The notes: generated by a model not told the origin, from the letters alone. Shown: positions 1 through 9,057, counted from the first letter of the stretch. The stretch is DNA of 64,000 nt from Bacteroidota bacterium (GCA_029237775.1 JAQZBR010000002.1:310001-374000), one strand, 5' to 3'. Numbers and translations: made by a program.

Positions 1-104
1 TCACCGGTCGGCTGAAAGTCTGATATGATCCTGAATTCCATCTTGCAAATTTACGAAAATTAGCAGAAAGAATTCCGTAAGGTAGCGCGGAATTATAATT
101 TGAC

Positions 105-240
105 AAGATTCTGATTTCGAAGCTGCGCGCGGGAATGAATCAACCCGATGCAGTGTTGTCTGTGGGAAGCGACCGTTGATTCTTGTCCCGATAGCTATCG
201 GGATTTTTGTAACTTTTTGTGTCAAGACAAAAAGTTAAAT
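105..240 (-). repeat. composite stem-loop intergenic element, copy A (inverse orientation, nested palindrome)
   Basis: AACTTTTTGT/ACAAAAAGTT (211-236), TCCCGATAGCTATCGGGA (186-203), GAATCAAC/GTTGATTC (137-144 / 175-182). Confidence 0.8.
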
Positions 241-247
241 CAAATTT

Positions 248-1039
248 TTAAATAAAATCAGAACTATTCCAGATCCTCCAGCCTTCTTCTGCCTGCTGCT
301 TCAGCATGGATAAACCGTTGACCGTTGCAGCACCTTTTTCTTTTCCGCGTTTCAGGAATTCTGTTTCGGCCGGATTGTAAATAAGGTCATACAGCAAGTG
401 AGTTGGAGTGATGTATTCATATGGTATTTCCGGAGCAGCTGCTGTGTCGGGAAACATGCCGACCGGAGTTGTATTGACAATAAGCTTAAAGGCTTTCATC
501 ATGTGCTCGTTCAGCTCGCTGTACTCAAAAACATTTTTAAACACAACCTCTGATTCGTTTTTAAAAAATATAGGGGTTTTATCGCGTGTTGCAAAAAAAC
601 AATCAATACCTATTTCTTTCAAAACATATTGAACAGCCCTGGAACCACCACCTGTACCGAGGATCAGGGCTCGCTCATGTTGTATTTCCAGAAAAGGTTT
701 GATCGACTGCCGGAATCCGAATACATCGGTATTGTATCCTTTAAGAAATGGTTTTCCGCTCCCTCCGGTAATCTTAATGCAATTAACGGCACCTACAGTT
801 TTGGCTGTTGGATCCAGCTCATTAAGGAACGGTATCACACTTTCTTTGTAAGGAATGGTTACGTTCAAGCCGCTGAGATCAGGATTGTCCATCAGCAACT
901 GAGGCAGAAGATCTATATTGGCCAGAGGATATAACTCATACCCACAATTCATTATATTTTCTTCCTTAAACTTTTCAGAAAAATAATTCTTCGAAAAGGA
1001 GTGAGTTAGGGGATAGCCGATCAGACCGTATTTTTTCAT
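248..1039 (-). CDS. aroE: shikimate dehydrogenase
   Basis: N-terminus MKKYGLIGYPLTHSFSKNYF, SGLNVTIPYKE and GAVNCI motifs, ILGTGGGSRAV nucleotide-binding loop. Confidence 0.96.
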   Translation of the reverse strand: MKKYGLIGYPLTHSFSKNYFSEKFKEENIMNCGYELYPLANIDLLPQLLMDNPDLSGLNVTIPYKESVIPFLNELDPTAKTVGAVNCIKITGGSGKPFLKGYNTDVFGFRQSIKPFLEIQHERALILGTGGGSRAVQYVLKEIGIDCFFATRDKTPIFFKNESEVVFKNVFEYSELNEHMMKAFKLIVNTTPVGMFPDTAAAPEIPYEYITPTHLLYDLIYNPAETEFLKRGKEKGAATVNGLSMLKQQAEEGWRIWNSSDFI

Positions 1040-1040
1040 G

Positions 1041-2186
1041 CTATTTTAAATAAGCTTTATTAAAAAATTGTTTCTGAAACCATAATTCAAATGCCGGATC
1101 CAGGAATTCAAATATACTTCCAGTTTCATGAATCAGATCATTGTTGATCAGAATATCTTTATTTTTACTAACGTTGCGCGGAGTGCCGAGATTGTATTGC
1201 TGCATCACCGATGTGCTTGTAAATTTTATTTCGCCTTTCGCGACTGCCTTCAACAAGTTGATCTGTGTATTACTCAAACTTTCTATTTCCTTCTGATACA
1301 ATGGTGTATTGGCCTGTATCAGCTCCTTCAATGCATTGTTGATCTCCGTGGCAGTGACTTTCTTTTTTGTAAGATTCCATGTATAATGAGAAAGCTGCTG
1401 CACATACCAGGAATGATCCTTCATGAGTTTTGGAATTATTGCTGCTTCCGTTTCGCTGATCAATTTGCCTGAAGAAGCGAAACTTTTCACAATGAATCTT
1501 ATCCATTTTTCCCTTGCGATTCTTTCCAGAAGGATGATATCGCCAAAGCGGTAAAATGGTTTGCCGGGATTATTGAATATTTCCGTCATCATATGCCTTT
1601 TGCTGCCGTATATACAATATGTAACGGAATGATGTCGCTGCCAGCAGGCCCGCATTTTCTTTTCAAATTCTATGTAATCGTTAAAGTTTGCAAGGTTCTG
1701 GAACTCATCCAGACAAATGATAAAACGAATGCCTTTTTTTTTTGCTATTGATTCAGGCAGGTCCAGTACTTCTGTGCTATGCTTCTTTAATTCTTTCCAG
1801 TCAAAACTCAGACTGAAATCCGTTTCCTCAAAGCTCATGCTGAATTTCGGTATCAACTTTTTGAAGAATTCTTTTCCGGTATTGATCCATTCCTGCCATT
1901 TGGTGGAAGAAGCTTTCAGCACTTCACGCGCAAACATTTCAAGAAATTCCTCCTCGCTACTGGCGGAGAAAAGATCGATCATAACGGTCTTCACCTTTTT
2001 CTCCTTTTTATTGATGTCAGTAATTACTTTTTCAACCAGGGAAGATTTCCCCCAACGTCTGGGTGATATCAGCATAGTGTTTACACCGTTGAGCAGATTG
2101 CTTTTCAGCTTCTCCGAATCCTTTTCCCGATTGGTAAAAGCTCTGGAGCTAACGGTTGTACCGTAAATAAATGGCGAGTCTTTCAT
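1041..2186 (-). CDS. archaeal-type AAA ATPase (ATP-binding protein)
   Basis: Walker A-like SPRRWGKSSLVEKV, Walker B-like FIICLDEFQNL, typical N-terminus (FTNREKDSEKLKSNLLNGVNTMLISPRRWGKSS). Confidence 0.85.
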   Translation of the reverse strand: MKDSPFIYGTTVSSRAFTNREKDSEKLKSNLLNGVNTMLISPRRWGKSSLVEKVITDINKKEKKVKTVMIDLFSASSEEEFLEMFAREVLKASSTKWQEWINTGKEFFKKLIPKFSMSFEETDFSLSFDWKELKKHSTEVLDLPESIAKKKGIRFIICLDEFQNLANFNDYIEFEKKMRACWQRHHSVTYCIYGSKRHMMTEIFNNPGKPFYRFGDIILLERIAREKWIRFIVKSFASSGKLISETEAAIIPKLMKDHSWYVQQLSHYTWNLTKKKVTATEINNALKELIQANTPLYQKEIESLSNTQINLLKAVAKGEIKFTSTSVMQQYNLGTPRNVSKNKDILINNDLIHETGSIFEFLDPAFELWFQKQFFNKAYLK

Positions 2187-2190
2187 TTCG

Positions 2191-2250
2191 ATTATTTTAT
2201 ACTACTTGGTATTATACCATTTGGTATTATACCCAAAGGTATAAAAAATT
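2191..2250. repeat. 15-bp tandem iteron-like array (two exact TTGGTATTATACC copies with degenerate flanking units)
   Basis: TTGGTATTATACC at 2206-2218 and 2221-2233; partial units at 2191-2205 and 2236-2250; GGTATTATACC core is palindromic. Confidence 0.8.
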
Positions 2251-2280
2251 AGGATGTGCGACTTGATATTCCCGCATTTT

Positions 2281-2688
2281 TTATGATTGAGCCAGCAACT
2301 TGAGTATTGATTCTGATTTGAAATGACGGTTTATGGAATAGTCGACAGAATTGTCATTTACGTGCTTATACAAGAGGAGTGCCTTTCTGTAGATAGGATA
2401 AGGAGATGAGGACTCTGGCGCATATTCAAACAAAAGATCAGCAATCAGCTCAACATGAACATTACTAAGTTTTTTAGTCTCATAAAGAAAAGATAGGATT
2501 TGATCCTCAGGAATAAAAGCAAGGGAATTAAGATCAATGTCGAGTTGTTCTTTCAGAACACTATCCGTCAGCTCAATTCCTTCCATGATCCTGCCCTTAA
2601 GCTTAAGCCCCAGCAGATCTGCGAGAGCTTTCTGTAATACTTTGCCCAGCTTATCTATTTCGCGTTTTAAATAGTCTTCCTGCGGCAT
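2281..2688 (-). CDS. hypothetical protein
   Basis: 135-aa ORF, in line with the neighbouring minus-strand genes; no recognised family. Confidence 0.7.
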   Translation of the reverse strand: MPQEDYLKREIDKLGKVLQKALADLLGLKLKGRIMEGIELTDSVLKEQLDIDLNSLAFIPEDQILSFLYETKKLSNVHVELIADLLFEYAPESSSPYPIYRKALLLYKHVNDNSVDYSINRHFKSESILKLLAQS

Positions 2689-2696
2689 TTGAAGGA

Positions 2697-3335
2697 TCAG
2701 GCTTGAGTATTGTTGCGTTTAGCTTTGATGAATTCAATAATAATGGGAAGGACAGAAATGAAGATGATCCCGAGGGCTACCAGCTCGATATTCTTTCTGA
2801 TCCATGGGATCTCACCTAAAAAATAACCTGCAAGGGTAAGGGAACCTATCCATAAAATTCCTCCAAGGATATCGAAGGAAAAGAATTTCCTGTAATCCAT
2901 TTCAGCAACACCTGCAACGAAAGGAGCAAAGGTTCTCACGATCGGGACAAACCGGGCCATAATAATGGTCTTCGGCCCGTGCTTTTCATAAAACAAATGT
3001 GTCTTGGCAAGGTATTCAGGCTTAACGAGGTTCTTTCCCCGAAACTTGATCTGCAGCGCCCGTAGCCCTATCTTTCTTCCAACCCAGTAATTGGTCTGAT
3101 CGCCAAGAACTGCGGCTATAAAAAGCAGAATGAGCAAATAGGAAAGATTAAGATATCCCAGCCGTGCAAAAAGCCCTGCAGTAAACAGGAGGGAGTCACC
3201 GGGTAAAAAAGGCATGATCACCAAACCAGTTTCAATAAAGATCACCAAAAACAAAATGATATAAACAGCATCATTGTAATTCTGAAAAAGCCATTCGAAA
3301 TCGAGGTGAAGGATATGCTTGAATAATTCTACCAT
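2697..3335 (-). CDS. DedA family (SNARE-associated/VTT domain) membrane protein
   Basis: FIETGLVIMPFLPGDSLLFTAGLFA ... ARFVPIVRTFAPFVAGVAEM DedA signature. Confidence 0.95.
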   Translation of the reverse strand: MVELFKHILHLDFEWLFQNYNDAVYIILFLVIFIETGLVIMPFLPGDSLLFTAGLFARLGYLNLSYLLILLFIAAVLGDQTNYWVGRKIGLRALQIKFRGKNLVKPEYLAKTHLFYEKHGPKTIIMARFVPIVRTFAPFVAGVAEMDYRKFFSFDILGGILWIGSLTLAGYFLGEIPWIRKNIELVALGIIFISVLPIIIEFIKAKRNNTQA

Positions 3336-3398
3336 TTTTTTTAGGAAATTAGTTAATTGGGAAATGGTTATTAGGCTGTGTGTAAGAATAAGTTTAGC

Positions 3399-3419
3399 CC
3401 CCTCTCCTTTGGAGAGGGG
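3399..3419. repeat. intergenic hairpin CCCCTCTCC-TTT-GGAGAGGGG
   Basis: perfect 9-bp stem, 3-nt loop. Confidence 0.85.
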
Positions 3420-3437
3420 ATGAAGGGGTGAGGTCTC

Positions 3438-3752
3438 TTAATATTTGGTCAACGAAGGATCTATCTCATTTGCCCAGGCAATGATCCCGCCTTTGAGGTT
3501 ATAGACATTGTTGTAGCCTTCGTTTTCAAGCGCCTGACAGATTGCCCCCGAACGGGCACCGCTTCTGCAGTGAATCACCACTTTTTTATCTTTAGAAATC
3601 TTGTCAAGATTTTCCATCACATCTCCCATTGGAATATGTTCGCCACCCATTTCACAAATTTCAAGCTCGTGTGATTCACGAACATCTATAAGCTGAAAAT
3701 CAGCCTTTTCATCCTGCATTTTTTTTAGTTCGGATACTGTTACTTCTTTCAT
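3438..3752 (-). CDS. rhodanese-like domain protein
   Basis: DFQLIDVRESHE and active-site loop HCRSGARS. Confidence 0.95.
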   Translation of the reverse strand: MKEVTVSELKKMQDEKADFQLIDVRESHELEICEMGGEHIPMGDVMENLDKISKDKKVVIHCRSGARSGAICQALENEGYNNVYNLKGGIIAWANEIDPSLTKY

Positions 3753-3754
3753 AT

Positions 3755-3889
3755 ATCTACGAATTACAAATATTTACGAATTATTATCTACGAATTACGA
3801 ATCTGTGGTACAGATAGCGAATCTTTACGAATTTACGAATCTGTGTTATCTACGAATTACAAAAAATACGAATGTACAAATCTGTGTTT
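3755..3889. repeat. intergenic repeat cluster (ATCTACGAATTAC x3, TTTACGAATCTGTG-like units)
   Basis: ATCTACGAATTAC at 3755-3767, 3786-3798, 3848-3860, interspersed with TACGAAT units. Confidence 0.85.
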
Positions 3890-3957
3890 ACTTCATGGCT
3901 TGGGTAGTCGGGAATAAAAGGATTTTCAAATTTCGATAAGCTAATTCTCCAATTGTT

Positions 3958-4740
3958 CTATCCTTCCTGTTTCTTCAATTCTGCCGGTAAATGACTGAAA
4001 AAAGTATCGCCACGTAAGCCTAAGCGTAATGTTTCCAAAGGAATCACATCATCATGAGCGATATTCCCAAGATTAGTGTTGTGACCCAAAAGTTTCAAAA
4101 ACCAAACCTGCTGTGATTTTTGAGGCGCTTCCCAAAGAATATCATCCTTTTTAACTTTTGCAAGGATCTTGTTGATCAGAAGCGTGTGTGCATTTCCGTT
4201 CGAGCGATAAATACCAACATTGCCGCTTTCACGGGCTTCAGCGATCACCTTCCAGGATCCTGCCTGCAGTTCTTTGTTCATCATCGACACCCACATTGCA
4301 GGGTGAATTATGAGCCCGGCTTCTTTGGAACCCACTTCAGATAATACCGTAAAGTTCTTAGAAAGCTTATTGATGTATTCGCATTTTTTATCGTGAGGCA
4401 TCACAATTGAACCGTCAGATACTTCTGCGCAATCCAGTTTCAGCTTATCAATAAGCTTCATGTAATCATCAAACATGTTGCGGACAATAAAAGCTTCGAA
4501 CAGCGTGCCGCCAAGATAAATTTTCAGCCCGGCTTCTTTATAAAGTTTTATTTTTTGCTCCAGATTTTTAGTAACGTACGAGGTTCCAAAGCCGAGTTTG
4601 ATAATATCGGTATACTCAGCGCTGGCAGAAATAAAGTCCTCTGCCTGGCGAATGCTGAGCCCTTTGTCCATCATCATTGTAAGTCCATTATTACGCGGCT
4701 TCAAAGGACGCTCAGGGATGTGCGGTAAATTAAAATTCAT
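3958..4740 (-). CDS. phosphosulfolactate synthase (ComA-like)
   Basis: RPLKPRNNGLTMMMDKGLS, DIIKLGFGTS, KIYLGGTLFE, EVSDGS motifs of the phosphosulfolactate synthase family. Confidence 0.9.
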   Translation of the reverse strand: MNFNLPHIPERPLKPRNNGLTMMMDKGLSIRQAEDFISASAEYTDIIKLGFGTSYVTKNLEQKIKLYKEAGLKIYLGGTLFEAFIVRNMFDDYMKLIDKLKLDCAEVSDGSIVMPHDKKCEYINKLSKNFTVLSEVGSKEAGLIIHPAMWVSMMNKELQAGSWKVIAEARESGNVGIYRSNGNAHTLLINKILAKVKKDDILWEAPQKSQQVWFLKLLGHNTNLGNIAHDDVIPLETLRLGLRGDTFFSHLPAELKKQEG

Positions 4741-4741
4741 A

Positions 4742-6154
4742 CTATTTTTTATAGGATTCTATTAAGTCTGTGATACTCGTATTCCCTTTGAGGTCGGGAA
4801 GGTACTCAAATAATTCATTATGCTTTTCATAATCAAGGGCAAGTGCGCTCTGTAAAAAGCTCAGCGCTTCCTGCTTCTGTCCGATGCTCATCAGGCAACC
4901 TGCTATTCTATATTGCAGTGCTGCATTCTGAGGATGATGTTTGATCCCTTCCGCAAGGATCTCCAATGATCCGTTCTTGTTTTCCTGCTCGAATAAAAGG
5001 TTAGCATAATCAAGCCAGATCTCCGCATTGCTCGGATCAAGATCGATCACTTTTTTAAAGGATTCTTCAGCGTCTTCGTAAAATTCCATCTTTTGCTGCA
5101 GCTCGCCATAGATATACCAGTATTCGGCATTCTCTTTTTCAAGCTCAAGCGCCTTCTTCACGTAGTGAATCCCTTCAGAAGTCTTTTCCTGCGCATCAAG
5201 CACAATTCCAATCCCAAGCCATGCATCCGCCAGCTGAGAATTCAAGGAAATGGCCTTGTTGTAGTAGATCAGTGCATGGTCGAAATCATCTTTCTTCTCG
5301 TAACACTCACCGATATAGTAAAACGTGATCGCGTCCGGCTCTTCCACCTTCAATGTTTCTTTATAAACTTCAATTGCTTCATCAAGCCTGTTCAGATTAG
5401 CCAATGAATTCGCTTTATTAAAATATGCTGAAGCAAAATCATCCTGGATGGCTATCGCATAATCGTAAGCATCGATCGCCTTCTCGAATAATCCCAAACG
5501 ATTATAAGCCACTCCCAGGTTAAACCAGGCCGTAGCCGTATAAGGGTGCAGATCAGTGAATTCAGTATAATATTTTACGCTTTCTTCCGATTGTCCGTTC
5601 AGCTCATAGCAAAAAGCAAGCTCATATAAAGCAGCTTCGTTCTCCGGGTTGAGAGCTATGGCTTTTTTCAGGTAGTAGATCGCATCATCGAATTTTGATG
5701 TATTCTCGAATTCAAATGCCATGGCGAGATAGATCTCATCCAGCTCTTCGGCATGTTCAGCAGCTTTCTTGTAATTTTCAATCGCCTGATCGGTCAGGCC
5801 CATCTGACTGTAAATACTGCCTTTGGTCATGTACAGCTCAGCATTTGAAGGTTCCATGCTTTCTACAAAAGAAAGGATCTCCAGCGCTTTCTGGCTTTGA
5901 TTGGTCGCTGCAAGGATCTGCGCTTTTCTTAAAAAGAATACAGTTGAAAAAGGATACTGCCCGATTGCAAATTCTATTACCTGTAAGGATTTTTTAGGAT
6001 TGTTTTTATCGATGTAATAATCTATGATATCCTCAAACTCTTCTGAATCAAAAAAGTAATGCTTTCCATTCTGGATCATCTCCTCATATCTGTCGACAAG
6101 TATCAGGATCTGCTTCGCTCCCTTATGTTCATTTTCCCCGAATTCTTCGCTCAT
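4742..6154 (-). CDS. tetratricopeptide repeat protein
   Basis: many TPR units (e.g. AWFNLGVAYNRLGLFEKAIDAYDYAIAI). Confidence 0.95.
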   Translation of the reverse strand: MSEEFGENEHKGAKQILILVDRYEEMIQNGKHYFFDSEEFEDIIDYYIDKNNPKKSLQVIEFAIGQYPFSTVFFLRKAQILAATNQSQKALEILSFVESMEPSNAELYMTKGSIYSQMGLTDQAIENYKKAAEHAEELDEIYLAMAFEFENTSKFDDAIYYLKKAIALNPENEAALYELAFCYELNGQSEESVKYYTEFTDLHPYTATAWFNLGVAYNRLGLFEKAIDAYDYAIAIQDDFASAYFNKANSLANLNRLDEAIEVYKETLKVEEPDAITFYYIGECYEKKDDFDHALIYYNKAISLNSQLADAWLGIGIVLDAQEKTSEGIHYVKKALELEKENAEYWYIYGELQQKMEFYEDAEESFKKVIDLDPSNAEIWLDYANLLFEQENKNGSLEILAEGIKHHPQNAALQYRIAGCLMSIGQKQEALSFLQSALALDYEKHNELFEYLPDLKGNTSITDLIESYKK

Positions 6155-6324
6155 CTCTCTGTGGTTTTATTATGTCAGAAAAACAATCAAGGTATTAAAT
6201 TGTTCTATTTTCTGATTTTGGTAGCGAAAGTAAGAAAAAAGGGGTGATTTATTGCAGATTATTTTGAACAGGGAATAGTTAATTGTTTCGGGCAGAATTT
6301 CAGGGAAATAAGGCTTCAAAATCG

Positions 6325-6332
6325 TATCTTTG
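6325..6332 (+). promoter_or_regulatory. putative Bacteroidota -7 box TATCTTTG upstream of glmM
   Basis: TATCTTTG matches TAnnTTTG; no convincing -33 TTG found. Confidence 0.45.
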
Positions 6333-6369
6333 TCACCTTTAAAAATTAAAATAAACATAGAATTATATT

Positions 6370-7809
6370 ATGGCTTTAATTAAATCTATATCAGGGATCA
6401 GAGGTACGATAGGCGGAAAGCCGGGGGATGGGTTAAGTCCCTTGGATATTGTGAAATTCACGTCTGCTTACGCGGCATGGATATCTGCGAGAAAAGGCCC
6501 GGGTCAGAAGCTGAAAATAGTTGTCGGCCGTGATGCCCGCATATCAGGTGAAATGGTCAATAACCTTGTGCTTGGTACATTACAGGGTATGGGGGTTGAT
6601 ATTGTTGATATCGGATTATCCACAACCCCAACTGTTGAGATCGCAGTCCCGGAGGAACAGGCAGATGGCGGGATCATCCTGACAGCGAGCCACAATCCCA
6701 AGCAATGGAACGCATTGAAGCTCCTTAACGAAAAAGGTGAGTTCATATCTGAAAAAGATGGTGCTGAGCTTTTAGAAATAGCTGAAAATGAAAAGTATGC
6801 GTATGCAGATGTGAACTCTTTAGGAAAGATCACACACAACGATACTTATATAAAAAAACACATTGAAAAGATCCTTGCGCTTAAGCTGGTGGATATTCCG
6901 GCAATTAAAGCCGCGAAATTCAAGGTTGTGATCGATTGTGTGAACTCCACAGGAGGAATTGTTCTGCCTCAGCTTCTCGAAGCATTAGGCGTGGCAAATG
7001 TGGTAAAGTTGTACTGCGACCCGACAGGAGAATTTCCTCATAACCCGGAGCCTTTACCGGAGAATTTACGTGATATCTCCAAAGCCGTTGTAAAAGAGAA
7101 AGCGCATGTTGGAATCGTTGTGGATCCCGATGTTGACCGTTTGGCGCTCGTTTGCGAAGATGGCGAAATGTTTGGAGAAGAATATACCCTTGTCGCTGTA
7201 GCAGAATACGTATTGAATAAAGGCCGTACCCCGGCTGAAAAAGCGGCAGGTAAAAAAGGAAATACTGTTTCAAATTTATCATCCACACGTGCTTTGCGGG
7301 ATGTCACCGAAAAGCACGGAGGAGCTTACCATGCATCTGCAGTAGGCGAAGTGAACGTGGTAAAGATGATGAAAGAAACGAAAGCAATAATCGGAGGAGA
7401 AGGTAACGGTGGGATCATTTTGCCGGAATTACATTACGGACGTGATGCTTTGGTTGGGATCGCGATCTTCTTATCGCACCTTGCAAAATACGGAAAGACC
7501 TGCTCAATGCTGCGTTCAACGTATCCCGACTATCATATCTCAAAAAACAAGATCGAGCTTACGCCAGAGATCAATGTAGATAAGATCCTCGAAGGGGTTC
7601 AGCAGAAATACAAAAAACAGCCTGTTAACCTGGTTGATGGCGTGAAGATAGAATTCGACAAAGAGTGGGTTCATTTACGAAAATCGAATACGGAGCCGAT
7701 CATTCGGATCTATTCGGAAAGTGAAAGTGAAACCACTGCGAATAATCTAGCAAAGAAGATCATGCTGGATATACGTGAGTTAATTAAAACACAACAAATT
7801 GCTGTTTAG
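6370..7809 (+). CDS. glmM: phosphoglucosamine mutase / phosphohexomutase
   Basis: SGIRGTIGG, TASHNPKQWNALK phosphoserine loop, DPDVDRLALV metal loop, GEGNGGI sugar loop. Confidence 0.92.
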   Translation: MALIKSISGIRGTIGGKPGDGLSPLDIVKFTSAYAAWISARKGPGQKLKIVVGRDARISGEMVNNLVLGTLQGMGVDIVDIGLSTTPTVEIAVPEEQADGGIILTASHNPKQWNALKLLNEKGEFISEKDGAELLEIAENEKYAYADVNSLGKITHNDTYIKKHIEKILALKLVDIPAIKAAKFKVVIDCVNSTGGIVLPQLLEALGVANVVKLYCDPTGEFPHNPEPLPENLRDISKAVVKEKAHVGIVVDPDVDRLALVCEDGEMFGEEYTLVAVAEYVLNKGRTPAEKAAGKKGNTVSNLSSTRALRDVTEKHGGAYHASAVGEVNVVKMMKETKAIIGGEGNGGIILPELHYGRDALVGIAIFLSHLAKYGKTCSMLRSTYPDYHISKNKIELTPEINVDKILEGVQQKYKKQPVNLVDGVKIEFDKEWVHLRKSNTEPIIRIYSESESETTANNLAKKIMLDIRELIKTQQIAV

Positions 7810-7893
7810 GTACGGATACTAATAAAAAACGAATTTATGAATCCGGGTGTTAAGCACAGATTCGTAAATTCGTATAAGATTCACTATCTGTAC
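7810..7893. repeat. two-tier palindromic intergenic element
   Basis: GTACGGATA(7810-7818)/TATCTGTAC(7885-7893) outer and ACGAATTTATGAATC(7829-7843)/GATTCGTAAATTCGT(7859-7873) inner inverted repeats. Confidence 0.85.
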
Positions 7894-7911
7894 AAAATTT
7901 AAGAAAACATA

Positions 7912-9057
7912 ATGAAGATCTACCTAGACAACGCAGCCACCACAGCCCTCGACAAAGAAGTCCTGGATGCAATGCTTCCATACATGACCGAGCATTTCGG
8001 CAATCCATCGTCTACACATGGATTTGGGCGTAAGACACGTGCCGCTATTGAAGGTGCTCGTAAATCGGTAGCGAAGTCACTCAATGTTTCTCCCTCTGAG
8101 ATCTTCTTTACTTCCGGGGGCACTGAAGCCGACAATCAGGCAATTCGCTGCAGTGTGCACGATCTGGGTATCAAACACGCGATCACTTCTCATATTGAGC
8201 ATCATGCTGTGCTACATACCCTCGAAGCTCTTGCAGCAGCCGGGACAATTAAATTGAGTTTTGTGAACCTCACTCCAAGCGGACATATTGACCTGAAACA
8301 CCTTGATCAATTGCTAAGTGAGAATGAGCGCACATTAGTTTCGTTGATGCATGCGAATAACGAGATCGGCAACCTTCTTCCTTTAAAAGAAGTAGGGGAG
8401 ATCTGTCAGAAATACAATGCTGTGTTCCATTCTGATACTGTTCAGACAATGGGTCATTACCACATGGATCTTCAGAAAGTGAAGGTTCATTTTATCACCT
8501 GCGCAGCTCATAAATTTCACGGGCCAAAAGGTGTCGGTTTTTTATATGTGAACGGAGATGTGAAGATCAATCCGCTTATTTACGGAGGTTCTCAGGAACG
8601 CAACATGCGCGGTGGGACAGAAAACCTATACGGAATTATAGGTCTGGCAAAAGCATTGGAAATTGCCAACCGCGATATGGATGAGCATCAGAAGCATATC
8701 ATGGGCCTGAAGCAATACATGGTGGAACAGTTAAAAGCTGCAATTCCCGGTGTGGAGTTCAATGGAGCATGTCTGGATAATTGCCTGTACACTGTTCTGA
8801 ACGTTCGTTTCCCTAAAACGGACAATGCTGAAATGTTATTGTTTAATCTGGATATAGCAGGAATTGCCGCATCAGGCGGAAGTGCCTGTACCAGCGGGAG
8901 CAACCAGGGTTCACATGTGTTGAGAGGCATCAAGTCTGACGTGAGCTGTCCTTCGGTGCGGTTTTCATTCTGCAAATACAATACAAAAGAAGAGATCGAT
9001 TATACGGTGAATAAGCTGAAAGAGCTGTTTACGGTGAAGGAGATGGCTTCGAAATAG
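7912..9057 (+). CDS. cysteine desulfurase (IscS/NifS family)
   Basis: YLDNAATTALD, HSDTVQTMGH, THE PLP-lysine region AAHKFHGPKG, SGGSACTSGS active-site Cys loop. Confidence 0.95.
   Translation: MKIYLDNAATTALDKEVLDAMLPYMTEHFGNPSSTHGFGRKTRAAIEGARKSVAKSLNVSPSEIFFTSGGTEADNQAIRCSVHDLGIKHAITSHIEHHAVLHTLEALAAAGTIKLSFVNLTPSGHIDLKHLDQLLSENERTLVSLMHANNEIGNLLPLKEVGEICQKYNAVFHSDTVQTMGHYHMDLQKVKVHFITCAAHKFHGPKGVGFLYVNGDVKINPLIYGGSQERNMRGGTENLYGIIGLAKALEIANRDMDEHQKHIMGLKQYMVEQLKAAIPGVEFNGACLDNCLYTVLNVRFPKTDNAEMLLFNLDIAGIAASGGSACTSGSNQGSHVLRGIKSDVSCPSVRFSFCKYNTKEEIDYTVNKLKELFTVKEMASK

Noticed and set aside
1-225. 74-aa minus-strand ORF at the window start
   Set aside because: It lies across the composite stem-loop repeat and has low-complexity, non-protein-like content; better explained as repeat DNA.
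1717-2166. 149-aa ORF antisense to the AAA ATPase
   Set aside because: Antisense shadow with no start-site context or homology cues.
1041-2250. Complete insertion sequence or transposon around the AAA ATPase
   Set aside because: No transposase, no matching repeat at the other end, and the gene abuts aroE; only the iteron array is supportable.
3755-3889. Possible CRISPR array
   Set aside because: Repeats are short (13 bp), irregularly spaced, and the spacers are themselves made of repeat units; no cas genes.
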